64,000 nucleotides of DNA from JACCXG01 sp963785755 (GTDB lineage Bacteria; Acidobacteriota; Vicinamibacteria; Vicinamibacterales; 2-12-FULL-66-21), in the NCBI GenBank assembly GCA_963785755.1, contig CAWAXG010000060.1, positions 92,566 through 156,565 on the forward strand, given 5' to 3'. The notes beneath the pieces are model-generated. The model did no database searches, was not told the origin of the DNA, and saw only the letters and a program-made list of their open reading frames with translations. The position numbers were made by a program, and so were the translations under genes. This document shows, piece by piece, positions 20,071-28,979 of the stretch (position 1 is the stretch's first letter; each line of letters begins with the position of its first letter).

Positions 20071-21197
20071 ATCGACGCTCTGATTTCGGAAACCGTGAAG
20101 AGCCTGAGCTGATCCCAGACGTCCTCGGGCAGTAGATCCGGTGTGGGACGCAGGCCGCGGCTCGACTCGTTGCCCACATACACCCGATCCCCGACCACCG
20201 CGATCCCTGACGGCTGGAGCAGGCCGATGGGGGCGCCGCCGCGGCTGAAGCCCTCGAACGCCCCAACCTTCGCGACGACCTGTCCCCTGGGGTTGATCGC
20301 CACGACGCGGTCGTTCTGCCCGGACGCGACCCACAGAAGGCCGTTTTCGTCGAACGCGATGTTGTCGGGGCCGTTGATGCCCTGACCTCTCACGAACTGG
20401 CGCAGCGATGACGGCTGGCAGCCACTCCCGCAACCGCGAACGCCCATCTTGTAGATGACGTCGGTGCTCATGTTGGCCATGTAGAGCTCGGAGCCGTCGT
20501 TCGAGAACGCGATGCCGTTCACGCCGAACTCGGGGAAGCTGGTGATAGCCACGTCGAGCTCGCCGCGGGTATCGCCGTCGAACCAGACGCTGGACGTGCC
20601 GGTGCGCGGATCGAGCACGAAGATCCGGCCGTTCCTGAACCGTTCGGAAAACACGAAACTGGGGCCGGCGCCGTTGTCGGTGATGTACAGCCGGCCATCC
20701 GGACCGAGATCATTGGCGTTCAGCGCGCAGAACTGATCCATGGGGGCGCCGATCCCGAACGCCGCGAGGAACCCGCCGCAGATGTCGTAGACAACGGGCT
20801 CGCTCCGATTCGTGACGGGCAGCTGGTACCGCATGATGTCGCCATTGAGCACGTCATTGACGTAGAGGAACTGCTCGTTGGTCACCATGCCCAGAGGCGC
20901 GCGGCCCTGAGGGATCGGGAGGCTGACGCTCAGTCCACCGAGCGGATTGAACACGTAAATAAAGTTCGGCTGGTCGGTCTCGAATGTCGCCGCGTAGACA
21001 TTGCCGTTCGAATCGGCTGTGAGGCCCTCCGGGTGGCCGACGGGGAGCAGTTCACCAGGGTCGTTCGGGCTGCTGGCGAGAGTCTCCGGCAGGACGGCAA
21101 AGGTCCTCACTTCGCTCCCACGGTCTTCCTGGGCCCCACCGACTACAGGGAGCAGGCATGCAGCGATCAACGCCAGAACTCGAACCGGTCTATACAT
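20055..21197 (-). CDS. Secreted NHL/SMP-30-like beta-propeller protein
   Basis: 380 residues with a Sec signal peptide (VLALIAACLLPVVGGAQ, cleavage near residue 22). The mature part is a series of propeller-like repeats: HPEGLTADSNGNVYAAT, NDLGPDGRLYITDNGAGP, NGIAFSNDGSELYMANM, DNIAFDENGLLWVASG, QPSGIAVVGDRVYVGN. These are typical of SMP-30/gluconolactonase and NHL proteins, which hydrolyse lactones or bind ligands. The metal-ligand set of SMP-30 (Glu, Asn, Asn, Asp) is plausible from NDLGPDG and NGIAFSNDG but not proven. Convergent with the porin gene; periplasmic by inference. Confidence 0.75.
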   Translation of the reverse strand: MYRPVRVLALIAACLLPVVGGAQEDRGSEVRTFAVLPETLASSPNDPGELLPVGHPEGLTADSNGNVYAATFETDQPNFIYVFNPLGGLSVSLPIPQGRAPLGMVTNEQFLYVNDVLNGDIMRYQLPVTNRSEPVVYDICGGFLAAFGIGAPMDQFCALNANDLGPDGRLYITDNGAGPSFVFSERFRNGRIFVLDPRTGTSSVWFDGDTRGELDVAITSFPEFGVNGIAFSNDGSELYMANMSTDVIYKMGVRGCGSGCQPSSLRQFVRGQGINGPDNIAFDENGLLWVASGQNDRVVAINPRGQVVAKVGAFEGFSRGGAPIGLLQPSGIAVVGDRVYVGNESSRGLRPTPDLLPEDVWDQLRLFTVSEIRASMVLFR

Positions 21198-21341
21198 CAG
21201 GATGCCTTTCGGCGCTTATGTTTATCACAAAAGTGGCGGGACGGTCGCCCCGCCTTTCAAGACCGGCAACGATGGGATTGAGGGGACCGTCGGACAACGT
21301 CGAGCCGATGTTCCACGTTGACTGCCGGGGCCGGGACAGGG

Positions 21342-21875
21342 CTACTTGGCGACGCGTTTGTCAGCCGCCTCGAGAGCGGCGAGCAGGGGGGCGCTGTCCC
21401 AGGAACCGTCGTGACGCCGTCCGTTGATGAAAAACGTGGGCGTCCCGTTGACGCCGCTGCGCACGCCGCTCATGAAGTCCTCGCGCACACGCGCCTGATG
21501 CGCGGCATCTTCGAGCTCGCGCTGAAACCGCGCCGTATCGAGGCCGAGCGACTCGGCCGCGCGTACCAGCTGCGGATCGGCCAAATGTCTCTGGTGCTCG
21601 AAGAGCCAGTCGTGCATTTCCCAGAACCGGTCCTGGGCGCCGGCGGCCTCGGCTGATTCAGCCGCATGCTCCGCGTGAGGGTGGATCTGCGTCAGCGGGA
21701 AGTTCCGGAAGACGAACCGGAGGCGATCGCCAAGCACGCGTTGAAGCTCTTTCACCATCGGATACGCGGCGCCACAGTGCGGACACTCGTAGTCGCCGTA
21801 TTCCACGAGCGTGATCGGCGCCGTGTCGGGGCCGGCGCCGTGATCGCGGTCGCTCACGGGAACCGTGAGCGTCAT
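21342..21875 (-). CDS. DsbA-family thiol-disulphide oxidoreductase
   Basis: 177 residues. Thioredoxin fold with active site CPHC in YGDYECPHCGAAYP, helical insertion typical of DsbA, and cis-Pro in VNGTPTFFING. No signal peptide is visible, so unlike periplasmic DsbA it appears cytoplasmic, as in the DSBA-like oxidoreductases that reduce or oxidise partner proteins inside the cell. Its ATG overlaps the TGA of the peroxiredoxin gene (ATGA), so the two are translated together; it may recycle the peroxiredoxin. Confidence 0.88.
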   Translation of the reverse strand: MTLTVPVSDRDHGAGPDTAPITLVEYGDYECPHCGAAYPMVKELQRVLGDRLRFVFRNFPLTQIHPHAEHAAESAEAAGAQDRFWEMHDWLFEHQRHLADPQLVRAAESLGLDTARFQRELEDAAHQARVREDFMSGVRSGVNGTPTFFINGRRHDGSWDSAPLLAALEAADKRVAK

Positions 21876-22396
21876 GCCGAGACCTGCTGCCCGCGGAGCG
21901 ATTCGAGGGCGGCGAGAATGCCGTCAGCGCCAGGATTGGTCAGAATCGGCGACACATAGCTCCACGCGACGACACCATTCGCGTCCAGCACGAAGAGTGC
22001 GCGTTCGGCGATCCCGTCCTTCTGCCGGTAGACGCCGTACGCCCGCGCAACGGCACCCTTCGGTTCGAAGTCGGCCAGCAGCGGAAACCGCAGATTGCGC
22101 GCTTCCGCGAATGCCACGTGCGAATAGACACTGTCCACCGAAATCCCCAGGAGCTCCGCGCCCAGGCGCTGGAACTCGGGAAGGAGCTCGTTGTAGAACG
22201 CGATCTGATCGCCGCAGACGGCGCTCCAGTCCGCGGGATAAAAGACCAGGACGACCGGACGGCCGCGATACTCGCTGAGAGCAATCTGCTGATCTGGTGT
22301 GCTCGACAGCGTGAATTCGGGCGCGAGCGTTCCGCGCGACAGAGGCGCTGTCGCAGGATCTATCGGTGTAACGTCACGGTGTACTGGTTTCGACAT
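21872..22396 (-). CDS. AhpC/TSA-type peroxiredoxin
   Basis: 174 residues from the ATG at 22396, which has AAGGAGA upstream and precedes the conserved region; longer readings lack support. VVLVFYPADWSAVCGDQ holds the peroxidatic Cys. It is the only Cys in the protein, so a 1-Cys mechanism with an outside thiol partner is expected. The downstream DsbA-like protein, overlapping by ATGA, is the obvious candidate. No signal peptide. The enzyme should detoxify hydrogen peroxide or organic peroxides, fitting a neighbourhood with a molybdenum hydroxylase that can produce peroxide (inference). Confidence 0.9.
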   Translation of the reverse strand: MSKPVHRDVTPIDPATAPLSRGTLAPEFTLSSTPDQQIALSEYRGRPVVLVFYPADWSAVCGDQIAFYNELLPEFQRLGAELLGISVDSVYSHVAFAEARNLRFPLLADFEPKGAVARAYGVYRQKDGIAERALFVLDANGVVAWSYVSPILTNPGADGILAALESLRGQQVSA

Positions 22397-22589
22397 CGAT
22401 TCTCCTTCGATTGGGCCCAAGCAGGCGATATGAGCACTTTTGCCGGGCCGCGTCAAGGCGACACGGATGCACGCAGCCCTTGACACGTAGTGAATCGTCG
22501 CGGGATATTCGGTCTCTTCTCGAGGTACGTTCATCGCTCCCGGATTCGCCTGCGGCGTCCGAGTGCGGTCTTGAATCGGGAGACACGGC

Positions 22590-22935
22590 ATGGTCCCGAA
22601 AAAGGGCGTTCTGATTGTGCTGTCGGAATGGGGACACTGGGGCGAGGAACTCATCGGTCCGCTTGAAACGTTCGACAAGAGCGGTTATCGCGTCGATTTC
22701 GGCAGGCCTCAGCTCGACGGGTCGGATCGCGGGTCGGATCGATGGACGCGTAATACAAAGCGCTCGACAAGGTTGAACAGAAGGTCCAGAGCAAGTACGA
22801 TGCGTTGCTCCACACGAGACGTCCGTGATCGTCGACTACCCCTTCGTCACCGGCAGGTCCACGCCAGACTCCTGCTTGACCGGCGAGAAGATGGTGGAAG
22901 TCCTCGAGAAGGGCCTGACCCGCTGGGGCTGGTGA
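22590..22935 (+). pseudogene. Remnant of a DJ-1/PfpI-family gene
   Basis: The N-terminal piece reads KKGVLIVLSEWGHWGEELIG then a Gly-Tyr-x-Val-Asp-Phe strand, the typical start of large DJ-1/PfpI proteins and similar to the protein at 50505-51636. A middle piece in another frame reads LDKVEQKVQSKYDALLH. A third piece ending at 22935 reads TGRSTPDSCLTGEKMVEVLEKG and then TRWGW-stop, a typical C-terminus of the family. The whole is only about 346 bases against the 650-700 expected, so the nucleophile-elbow Cys region is lost by an internal deletion. Unlike most frame breaks in this window, this one cannot be mended by single bases. Confidence 0.75.
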
Positions 22936-22990
22936 ACAACATGACGTCGCTCCATCAGGCGGTAGGCCATCGGCATCCACGGAGGTCGGC

Positions 22991-24725
22991 ATGGCTACCG
23001 TGACCGCGACCACGGCTCCGGCAACGCGAAAGACCGGCCGCTTCGCGATTCTCGAGCAGTTCCTTGCCGACGGGATGCGTTGCATGTTCGGCAATCCCGG
23101 AACTGTCGAGCAGGGCTTCCTCGACGCGCTCAGCGACTACCCGGATCTGCGTTACATCCTCACGCTTCAGGAGTCGGTCGCCGTGACGATGGCCGACGGG
23201 TACGCGCGGGCAACCCAGAAGCCGACGCTGGTACAGCTGCACAGCACGCCTGGTGTGGGCAACGCCATCGGCGCCCTGTATCAAGCCAAGCGCGGTCACT
23301 CGCCGCTCGTCGTGATTGGCGGGGATGCCGGGGTCAAGTACCTGGGAATGGACTCGCAGATGGCGGGCGATCTCGTCGCGTTTGCCGAGCCCGTCACCAA
23401 GTGGTCGACGATGGTGGTAGATCCGTCGTCGTTGCTTCGCGTCCTGCGCCGGGCGATCAAGATCGCGGCAACGCCGCCGATGGGTCCAGTCTACGTATGC
23501 CTGCCGATGGACATCCTCGACGCGCCCGTAGTCGAGGACGTGCGTCCAACGTCATTCCCGTCCACTCGCGTTCGTCCCGACGATGCTGCAGATTCGTCAG
23601 GCGGCGCGTACGCTCGCCGGAGCTCGCACGCCAGTGATCATCGTCGGCGACGGCGTCGCGTATTCAGGCGCGCAGGCGGAGCTCACGCGAGTTGCCGAGG
23701 CACTTGGTGCGGAAGTCTGGGAGGCCGACTCAGGCGAAGTGAACATGAGCTACGCGCATCCCCTGTATCAGGGGATGACCGGCCATATGTTCGGGCGCAA
23801 CAGCCTGCCGATCACGTCCAAAGGGGACGGGGTTCTCGTGTGCGGCACCTACCTGCTGCCGGAGGTGTTCCCGGAGCTTGGCAACATCTTCGCTCCGGGC
23901 GCTCAGGTGATTCACGTGGATCTCAACGTCTACGAGATCGCCAAGAACCATCCGGTCGATCTGGGTTTACTCGGCGATCCCAAAGCGACGCTGGCGGCGC
24001 TCGGCGACGAACTGGACTCGATCCTGACGCCGGCGCAGAAAGAGGCGGCGGCGGCGCGACGACAGCAGCACGCGGATCAAAAAGCCGCCAAGCGCGCGCA
24101 GGATATGGAGCGCGACCGTTCCGTCCGCGATGCGGTGCCGCTCAAGATGTCCCGGTTCATGGAGGAGCTGGCGCCGCATCTCGAGGGCGCCATCCTCTTC
24201 GACGAAGCGCTCACGAACTCGCCGCCGGTCGTCCGCTACGCACCGCCGACCAACACCGGCGAGTACTTTCTGACGCGCGGCGGTTCGCTCGGCGTCGGAA
24301 TCCCGGGAGCGATCGGCGCGAAGCTGGCCTTCCCCGACCGCAGGGTCATTGGCTTCACCGGTGACGGGGGGGCCATGTACACGATCCAGGCATTGTGGAC
24401 GGCCGCGCGCCACAACATCGACGTGAAGTTCGTCGTGTGCAACAACGCGTCGTACCGGCTGCTGCAGCTCAACATCGACACGTACTGGCAGGAGCGGGAG
24501 ATTCCAAAACACGATTTCCCGCTGGCCTTCGACCTGTCTCAGCCGCCGCTGCGCTTCGACGAAATGGCCCGCTCGATGGGCGTGATGGGCGTCCGCGTCG
24601 AAAAACCGTGGGAAGTGGGACCTGCCATTCGCCAGATGCTGGCCCATCCCGGACCATTTCTGATCGATCTCGTGCTCGAGGGCGACACCCATCCCGAACG
24701 CGTGGGCAATACCTGCGGCCAATGA
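22991..24725 (+). CDS. ThDP-dependent decarboxylase (benzoylformate decarboxylase/acetolactate synthase-like; one frameshift)
   Basis: About 577 residues when repaired. The N-terminal Pyr domain has CMFGNPGTVEQGFLDAL with the catalytic Glu in LTLQESVAVTMADG; the central domain starts at TPVIIVGDGVAYSG; the C-terminal PP domain has the ThDP motif GDGGAMYTIQALWTAAR then NNASYRLLQ. GNPGT and E-in-QES are closest to benzoylformate-decarboxylase-type enzymes that cleave 2-oxo acids. The frame breaks near 23585, where one extra base separates STRVRPDDA from LQIRQAARTLAGA. It lies 51 bases upstream of a SnoaL-like gene and in the same direction as the rest of the island. Confidence 0.87.
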
Positions 24726-24777
24726 CGAACGCGGACGGCGCGGCGAGGCCCCTTCTTTTGCGACAGGAGCAATCATC

Positions 24778-25230
24778 GTGAGCAACAGCAATCCCCTCAC
24801 CGAAGAGAACATCCGGCGATTCACCATCGCCTGGTACGTCGCGCTCGACGTGCACGCGCCTTTCGAGGAATGCGCGCGCTTTCTGGCCGACCAGGGGCTC
24901 AACATGCAGTTTCCGGACGGCGACATCAAGGATTCTGCCTCGTTCAAGAAATGGTACGACCGCGTGACGAACATCTTCTTCGACGAGAACCACAACGTTC
25001 AGAGCGTCGCCGCGAAGATCTCCGGTGAAGAGGCGGTCGTGGACATCGTGGTCGGCTGGCAGGCAAGCTGGTTCGAGGCGCCCGCGGCCAAGAGCAAGCG
25101 GACGTCAATGGATGCGACCCAGCGCTGGACGGTGCGACGCTCTTCGAAGAACGCGTACGGGCTGGAGATCGTGACCTACAACGCCACGGTGGAGCCGTTC
25201 AAGTACGCGCCAGGGTTCGCGCGGCTCTGA
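24778..25230 (+). CDS. SnoaL/NTF2-like protein, copy 2
   Basis: 150 residues, GTG start with CAGGAGC 7 bases before it. Cone-fold features: N-terminal helix IRRFTIAWYVALDVHAPFEE, then FLADQGLNMQFPDGDIKD and alternating strands through TYNATVEPFKYAPG. It diverges from copies 1 and 3 but has the same general shape. Placed 52 bases after the ThDP enzyme, it likely works with it, perhaps as an isomerase or as a binding partner (inference). No catalytic residue can be named. Confidence 0.7.
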   Translation: MSNSNPLTEENIRRFTIAWYVALDVHAPFEECARFLADQGLNMQFPDGDIKDSASFKKWYDRVTNIFFDENHNVQSVAAKISGEEAVVDIVVGWQASWFEAPAAKSKRTSMDATQRWTVRRSSKNAYGLEIVTYNATVEPFKYAPGFARL

Positions 25231-25285
25231 CGAGCCGCCGCTTTCGTGCCCGCGACCGCCGCGGGAAAACCGTCAGGAGTCAGCG

Positions 25286-25684
25286 ATGGGACACGCACCG
25301 GACACAAAGCTTGGCAGGATGTACAAAGAGCACATCCAGCTCATTCTGAACAAGGACATCGACGGCATCCTCAACCAGTACACGCCTGACGCGCTGCTGA
25401 TCAGCAGCTTCAGTGGCGATCGCAAACCGCAGTTCTTCCGCGGCCACAAGGAATTGCGCGAGCACTTTCAGGGTATCCTCGGCCTCCAGGGACTCGAGGT
25501 GGACCTGACGTTCTGGGCGGAGACCGAGAGTCCGGAGACGCTGATGGTGGTCGAAGACGTCACGGCGAAATCCGCCGAAGGGGAAGCGCGCATGCGGTTC
25601 GGCGACAGCTGGGTGCTGCGGGACGGACGGATCGCGATCCACTTCGCCGGCATGGTCCAGTACCCGGATGGCTCGCTCGCCTAG
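25286..25684 (+). CDS. SnoaL/NTF2-like protein, copy 3
   Basis: 132 residues, the same length as copy 1 at 17881 and similar in layout: KLGRMYKEHIQLILNKDIDG, then ILNQYTPDALLISSFS, FFRGHKELREHFQ and a final WVLRDGRIAIHFAG. The matching RGH/RGQ-x-(A/E)L-(K/R)E segment suggests the two are paralogues. It sits 55 bases after copy 2 and 36 bases before the DJ-1 gene, in one apparent operon. Function by fold only. Confidence 0.78.
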   Translation: MGHAPDTKLGRMYKEHIQLILNKDIDGILNQYTPDALLISSFSGDRKPQFFRGHKELREHFQGILGLQGLEVDLTFWAETESPETLMVVEDVTAKSAEGEARMRFGDSWVLRDGRIAIHFAGMVQYPDGSLA

Positions 25685-25720
25685 GCGGCGCGGCTCCAGG
25701 ACCGTTCATCAGAGGCCAGC

Positions 25721-26293
25721 ATGAAGCTCGCGGGAAAGAAAATCGGCGTCCTGATCGAAAGCGATTTCTACGAGAAGGAGATCTTCTACTACGAGCATCG
25801 CTTTCCCGAAGAGGGCGCCGAGCTGCACTTCCTGACACGTCTCTGGGGCCAGCCATCGATTACCTTCCGCGGGCACGAGGAGAAATACCCGTTCGAGTGC
25901 CGGGAGTCCTTCGAGGGCATGGACGACCAGACGCTTGCGAGCTACTCGGCGATCATCGTTCCGTCTGGGATGGTGTCGGATCGGTTGCGGTATACGGAGG
26001 ACGTCAAGAAAATTCCGCCGGCAACCGAGTTCCTCAAGCGCGCATTCGCGAACAAGCAGATCGTCAAGGGCATCATCTGCCACGGCTTGTGGCTGACGGC
26101 GCCGGCGCCCGAACTGGTGCGAGGCCGACGGATGACCGTGCACAACAATTTGATTGGCGACGCGAACGCATATGGCGCAATCTACACGGACGAGGACGTG
26201 GTCGTGGACGGCGATCTGGTGAGCGGGCGGACGGGCGGCCACTGTCATCTGTTCGCCAGGAAAATCATCGATATACTCGGCGCACGTGGATGA
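25721..26293 (+). CDS. DJ-1/PfpI-family protein (glutamine amidotransferase-like fold)
   Basis: 190 residues. KKIGVLIESDFYEKEIFYY gives the first strand and the conserved acidic residue; the nucleophile elbow is GIICHGLWLTAPAPEL with Cys followed by His, and the end VSGRTGGHCHLFARKIIDIL matches the family's C-terminal helix. Members act as glyoxalase III, deglycase-like enzymes, hydratases or chaperones. It lies between a SnoaL-like protein and a VOC protein in the same operon and is much shorter than the DJ-1 protein at 50505. Role in the island is inferred from position. Confidence 0.85.
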   Translation: MKLAGKKIGVLIESDFYEKEIFYYEHRFPEEGAELHFLTRLWGQPSITFRGHEEKYPFECRESFEGMDDQTLASYSAIIVPSGMVSDRLRYTEDVKKIPPATEFLKRAFANKQIVKGIICHGLWLTAPAPELVRGRRMTVHNNLIGDANAYGAIYTDEDVVVDGDLVSGRTGGHCHLFARKIIDILGARG

Positions 26294-26348
26294 GCTCGCA
26301 TCGCCGCATCAACGGCCCCGGGCATCACGAGCGTACGGAGCAGAGTGA

Positions 26349-26771
26349 ATGGGCCTGATCTTCTCTCACGTGGCGCTGAACTGCCGCGATCCGCTGGCGA
26401 CCGAGCGGTTTTATGCGAAGCACTTCGGTTTCCGGCGGGCGCGGGTGATCCCGCTCGGATCCGACCAGATTGTGTTCCTCAAGTCGGGTGCCGTGTACCT
26501 CGAGTTGTTCAAGGCGCAGGGGGAACCGCCTGGCGGCCCGGCCGAAAAGGATGGACCGGGACACCGCGGGGTGCGGCATCTCGCGTTCCAGGTGGACGAG
26601 GTCGATTCCACGCTGAAGGCCATGGGCGCTGATGCGCAGGTCACTCAAGGGCCGCTGGACTTCGGGGCTTTCATTCCGGGCTGGCGCACCGTCTGGGTCG
26701 CTGATCCGGACGGGAACATCGTGGAAATCAGTCAGGGGTACACGGACGAAGAGAATCCGCCGCAGGCGTAA
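26349..26771 (+). CDS. VOC-family (glyoxalase/ring-cleavage dioxygenase fold) protein
   Basis: 140 residues with two beta-alpha-beta-beta-beta halves: FSHVALNCRDPLATERFY (metal His), LELFKAQ (Glu side), HRGVRHLAFQVDEVDSTL (second His) and VWVADPDGNIVEISQGY (second Glu). The four metal positions of the vicinal oxygen chelate family appear present, so a divalent-metal enzyme such as a lyase, isomerase or dioxygenase is plausible. It is the last gene of the island before the AGE epimerase, 23 bases upstream of it. Confidence 0.85.
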   Translation: MGLIFSHVALNCRDPLATERFYAKHFGFRRARVIPLGSDQIVFLKSGAVYLELFKAQGEPPGGPAEKDGPGHRGVRHLAFQVDEVDSTLKAMGADAQVTQGPLDFGAFIPGWRTVWVADPDGNIVEISQGYTDEENPPQA

Positions 26772-26794
26772 ATCGGATTACTGTCGGGGATAAC

Positions 26795-28612
26795 ATGAGC
26801 CATCTTCGCTTTTCGTTTTCAGACACGATCGCCGGGTATGTGACAGGGTTCGACCGCGAGCAGGGCCGATTCGGGCTGCGCACGTCCGACGGCCGCGAGT
26901 TCACCGTCGCCCTCACGGACACGATGTCCGCGGAGCTGGTCCGCAATCTCAACGAGCCCTACCAGGACGCCAGCGGACTCGTGCACCAGATGCTGGTGCC
27001 GGGACGCTTCATGTTCGCCTACGGCATCTTCTATCCCCAAGGGGACGGTCACGCGTTCGAGGCGAAGCGGCTGGTCTTCGTCGGGAAAAAAGAGGGCGAC
27101 TACGTCTTCGAGAAGCAGGACTGGTGGGTCAAGCAGGTCGCGTCGCTCGGGGACTTCTATTTGAAATGGCAGTTCGGCGACGGCGATGTCGACTATCGCG
27201 CATACCGGACCGTGCTGAATCTTTCCGGCGCGAAGAAGGGTGACGTCCGCCAGGAAACCGACACCATCTCGCGCCTGGTCTACGGCTTCGCGACGGCCTA
27301 CCTGATGACCGGCGACGACAAGTACCTCAATGCGGCGGAGCAGGGCACGGAATATCTGCGCGACCACATGCGCTTCGTGGACGCCGACGAGGACATCGTC
27401 TACTGGTACCACGGGATCGACATCCAGGGCACCAAGGAGCAGAAGATCTTCGCGTCGGAGTTCGGCGACGATTACGACGCGATTCCGATGTACGAGCAGA
27501 TCTACGCGCTCGCCGGTCCGACGCAGACCTATCGGATCACCGGCGATCCGCGAATCCTCAGCGACATCGAGGCAACCATCCGGCTCTTCGACCGCTTCTA
27601 CCTCGATCGGCACAAGGGCGGGTATTTCTCCCACCTGGATCCGATCGCGATGGATCCGCGTGCCGAGAGCCTCGGCCGGAACCAGGGGAAGAAGAACTGG
27701 AACTCGGTCGGGGATCATGCGCCGGCATTCCTGATCAACCCCTACCTGGCCACCGGCGAGGCGCGCTACGCCGACTTCCTCGCGTACACAGGCGACACGA
27801 TCGAGAAGTATTTTCCGGACTACGGCAGCAGTCCGTTCGTGCAGGAGCGCTTCTTCGAGGACTGGAGCCACGACACGACGTGGGGCTGGCAGCAGAACCG
27901 CGCCGTCGTCGGGCACAATCTGAAGATCGCGTGGAACCTGATGCGGATGCATCACATGCGCCCGAACGACAAGTACGTCGCGCTGGCGAAGAAGATCGGC
28001 GAGATCATGCCGGCGGCGGGCAGCGACCAGCAGCGCGGCGGCTGGTATGACGTCATGGAACGTACGCTCAAGTCCGGCCAGGAGTTCCACCGTCTGACGT
28101 GGCACGACAGGAAAGCCTGGTGGCAGCAGGAGCAGGCGATCCTCGCCTATCTGATCCTGGCCGGCTCGCTCGGCGACGAGCGGGCACTCAGGCTCGCGCG
28201 TGAGTCGGCGGCGTTCTACAACGCCTTCTTCCTCGACCACGACGACGGCGCCGTGTACTTCAATGTGCTCGCCAATGGATTGCCGTACCTGATGGGAACG
28301 GAGCGGTTCAAGGGCAGCCACTCGATGAGCAACTATCACGCCTCCGAGCTGTGCTACCTCGCGGCGGTCTACACGAACCTGCTGATCACCAAGCAGCCCA
28401 TGGACTTCTACTTCAAGCCGAAGCCCGGCGGGTTCAAGAACGCGACGCTGCGGGTTGCGCCCGACATCCTGCCGCCCGGCAGCGTTTCAATCGGCGAGGT
28501 CTGGGTCGACGATCAGCCGTACACGAACTTCGCTGCCGACAAGCTGACGGTCAAGATTCCGGCGAGCGACGCCCCCGTGCGGATCAAGGCCCGTCTCGTG
28601 CCGAAGGCCTGA
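26795..28612 (+). CDS. AGE-family (N-acylglucosamine 2-epimerase-like) sugar isomerase
   Basis: 605 residues. An N-terminal extension of about 110 residues (strand-rich, IAGYVTGFDREQGRFGLRTS) is followed by an (alpha/alpha)6 barrel with family-like segments DTISRLVYGFATAYLMTGD, GGYFSHLD, NWNSVGDHAPAFLIN, GHNLKIAWNLMRM and WWQQEQAILAYLIL; His residues in these loops are likely catalytic. A short C-terminal beta domain (residues 530-605) follows. The family interconverts sugars such as GlcNAc/ManNAc, mannose/glucose or cellobiose. It lies 19 bases upstream of a STAS gene and begins the run that includes the debranching enzyme, so a role in sugar or glycan metabolism under partner-switch control is proposed. 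Confidence 0.82.
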   Translation: MSHLRFSFSDTIAGYVTGFDREQGRFGLRTSDGREFTVALTDTMSAELVRNLNEPYQDASGLVHQMLVPGRFMFAYGIFYPQGDGHAFEAKRLVFVGKKEGDYVFEKQDWWVKQVASLGDFYLKWQFGDGDVDYRAYRTVLNLSGAKKGDVRQETDTISRLVYGFATAYLMTGDDKYLNAAEQGTEYLRDHMRFVDADEDIVYWYHGIDIQGTKEQKIFASEFGDDYDAIPMYEQIYALAGPTQTYRITGDPRILSDIEATIRLFDRFYLDRHKGGYFSHLDPIAMDPRAESLGRNQGKKNWNSVGDHAPAFLINPYLATGEARYADFLAYTGDTIEKYFPDYGSSPFVQERFFEDWSHDTTWGWQQNRAVVGHNLKIAWNLMRMHHMRPNDKYVALAKKIGEIMPAAGSDQQRGGWYDVMERTLKSGQEFHRLTWHDRKAWWQQEQAILAYLILAGSLGDERALRLARESAAFYNAFFLDHDDGAVYFNVLANGLPYLMGTERFKGSHSMSNYHASELCYLAAVYTNLLITKQPMDFYFKPKPGGFKNATLRVAPDILPPGSVSIGEVWVDDQPYTNFAADKLTVKIPASDAPVRIKARLVPKA

Positions 28613-28631
28613 CGCTCTCAGAGAAAGCGAT

Positions 28632-28971
28632 ATGGTGAAAGTCTCCACAGTCGGTCAGGTGCACGTCGTGGCGCTCTCGGGTGAGCTCGACGCCAACACG
28701 TCGCCGGTCGCGCAGCAGGAGATTCTGCCGTTGGCCACGTCCGGGGGCGCGCATTCTGCTCGACATGACCGGCGTGACGTTCATGTCCAGTGCCGGGCTG
28801 CGTCTGCTCCTGACGACCTATCGCGAGGTCGCCGCGCGGAACGGCAAGGTCGCGATCGCGAACCTTACCGACGAACTGAAGGACACGATGTCGGCGACCG
28901 GCTTTCTGTCGTTCTTCACCGTTCACGATGACGTAGACAGCGGTGTGCAGGCGCTGCAGGCCGAAGGGTGA
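28632..28971 (+). CDS. STAS-domain anti-sigma-factor antagonist 1 (one frameshift)
   Basis: 112 residues once repaired. VHVVALSGELDANTSPVAQQ opens the STAS fold; ILLDMTGVTFMSSAGLRLLL contains the phospho-acceptor Ser (first Ser before SAGLR is aligned with Ser58 of SpoIIAA; the second is the neighbour). A run of five G at 28743-28747 is one G too long: removing it joins PLATSGA to RILLDMTGV. These small proteins bind anti-sigma or switch kinases when unphosphorylated. It is 8 bases before the GlgX gene and about 2.2 kb from its likely kinase and phosphatase partners. Confidence 0.88.
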
Positions 28972-28979
28972 ATCGCTGA

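Noticed and set aside
26819..28339. 506-codon minus-strand reading opposite the AGE epimerase
   Set aside because: Arg/Glu/Val-rich shadow of a strongly conserved gene; same explanation for the 707-codon reading at 28923-31046 opposite GlgX.
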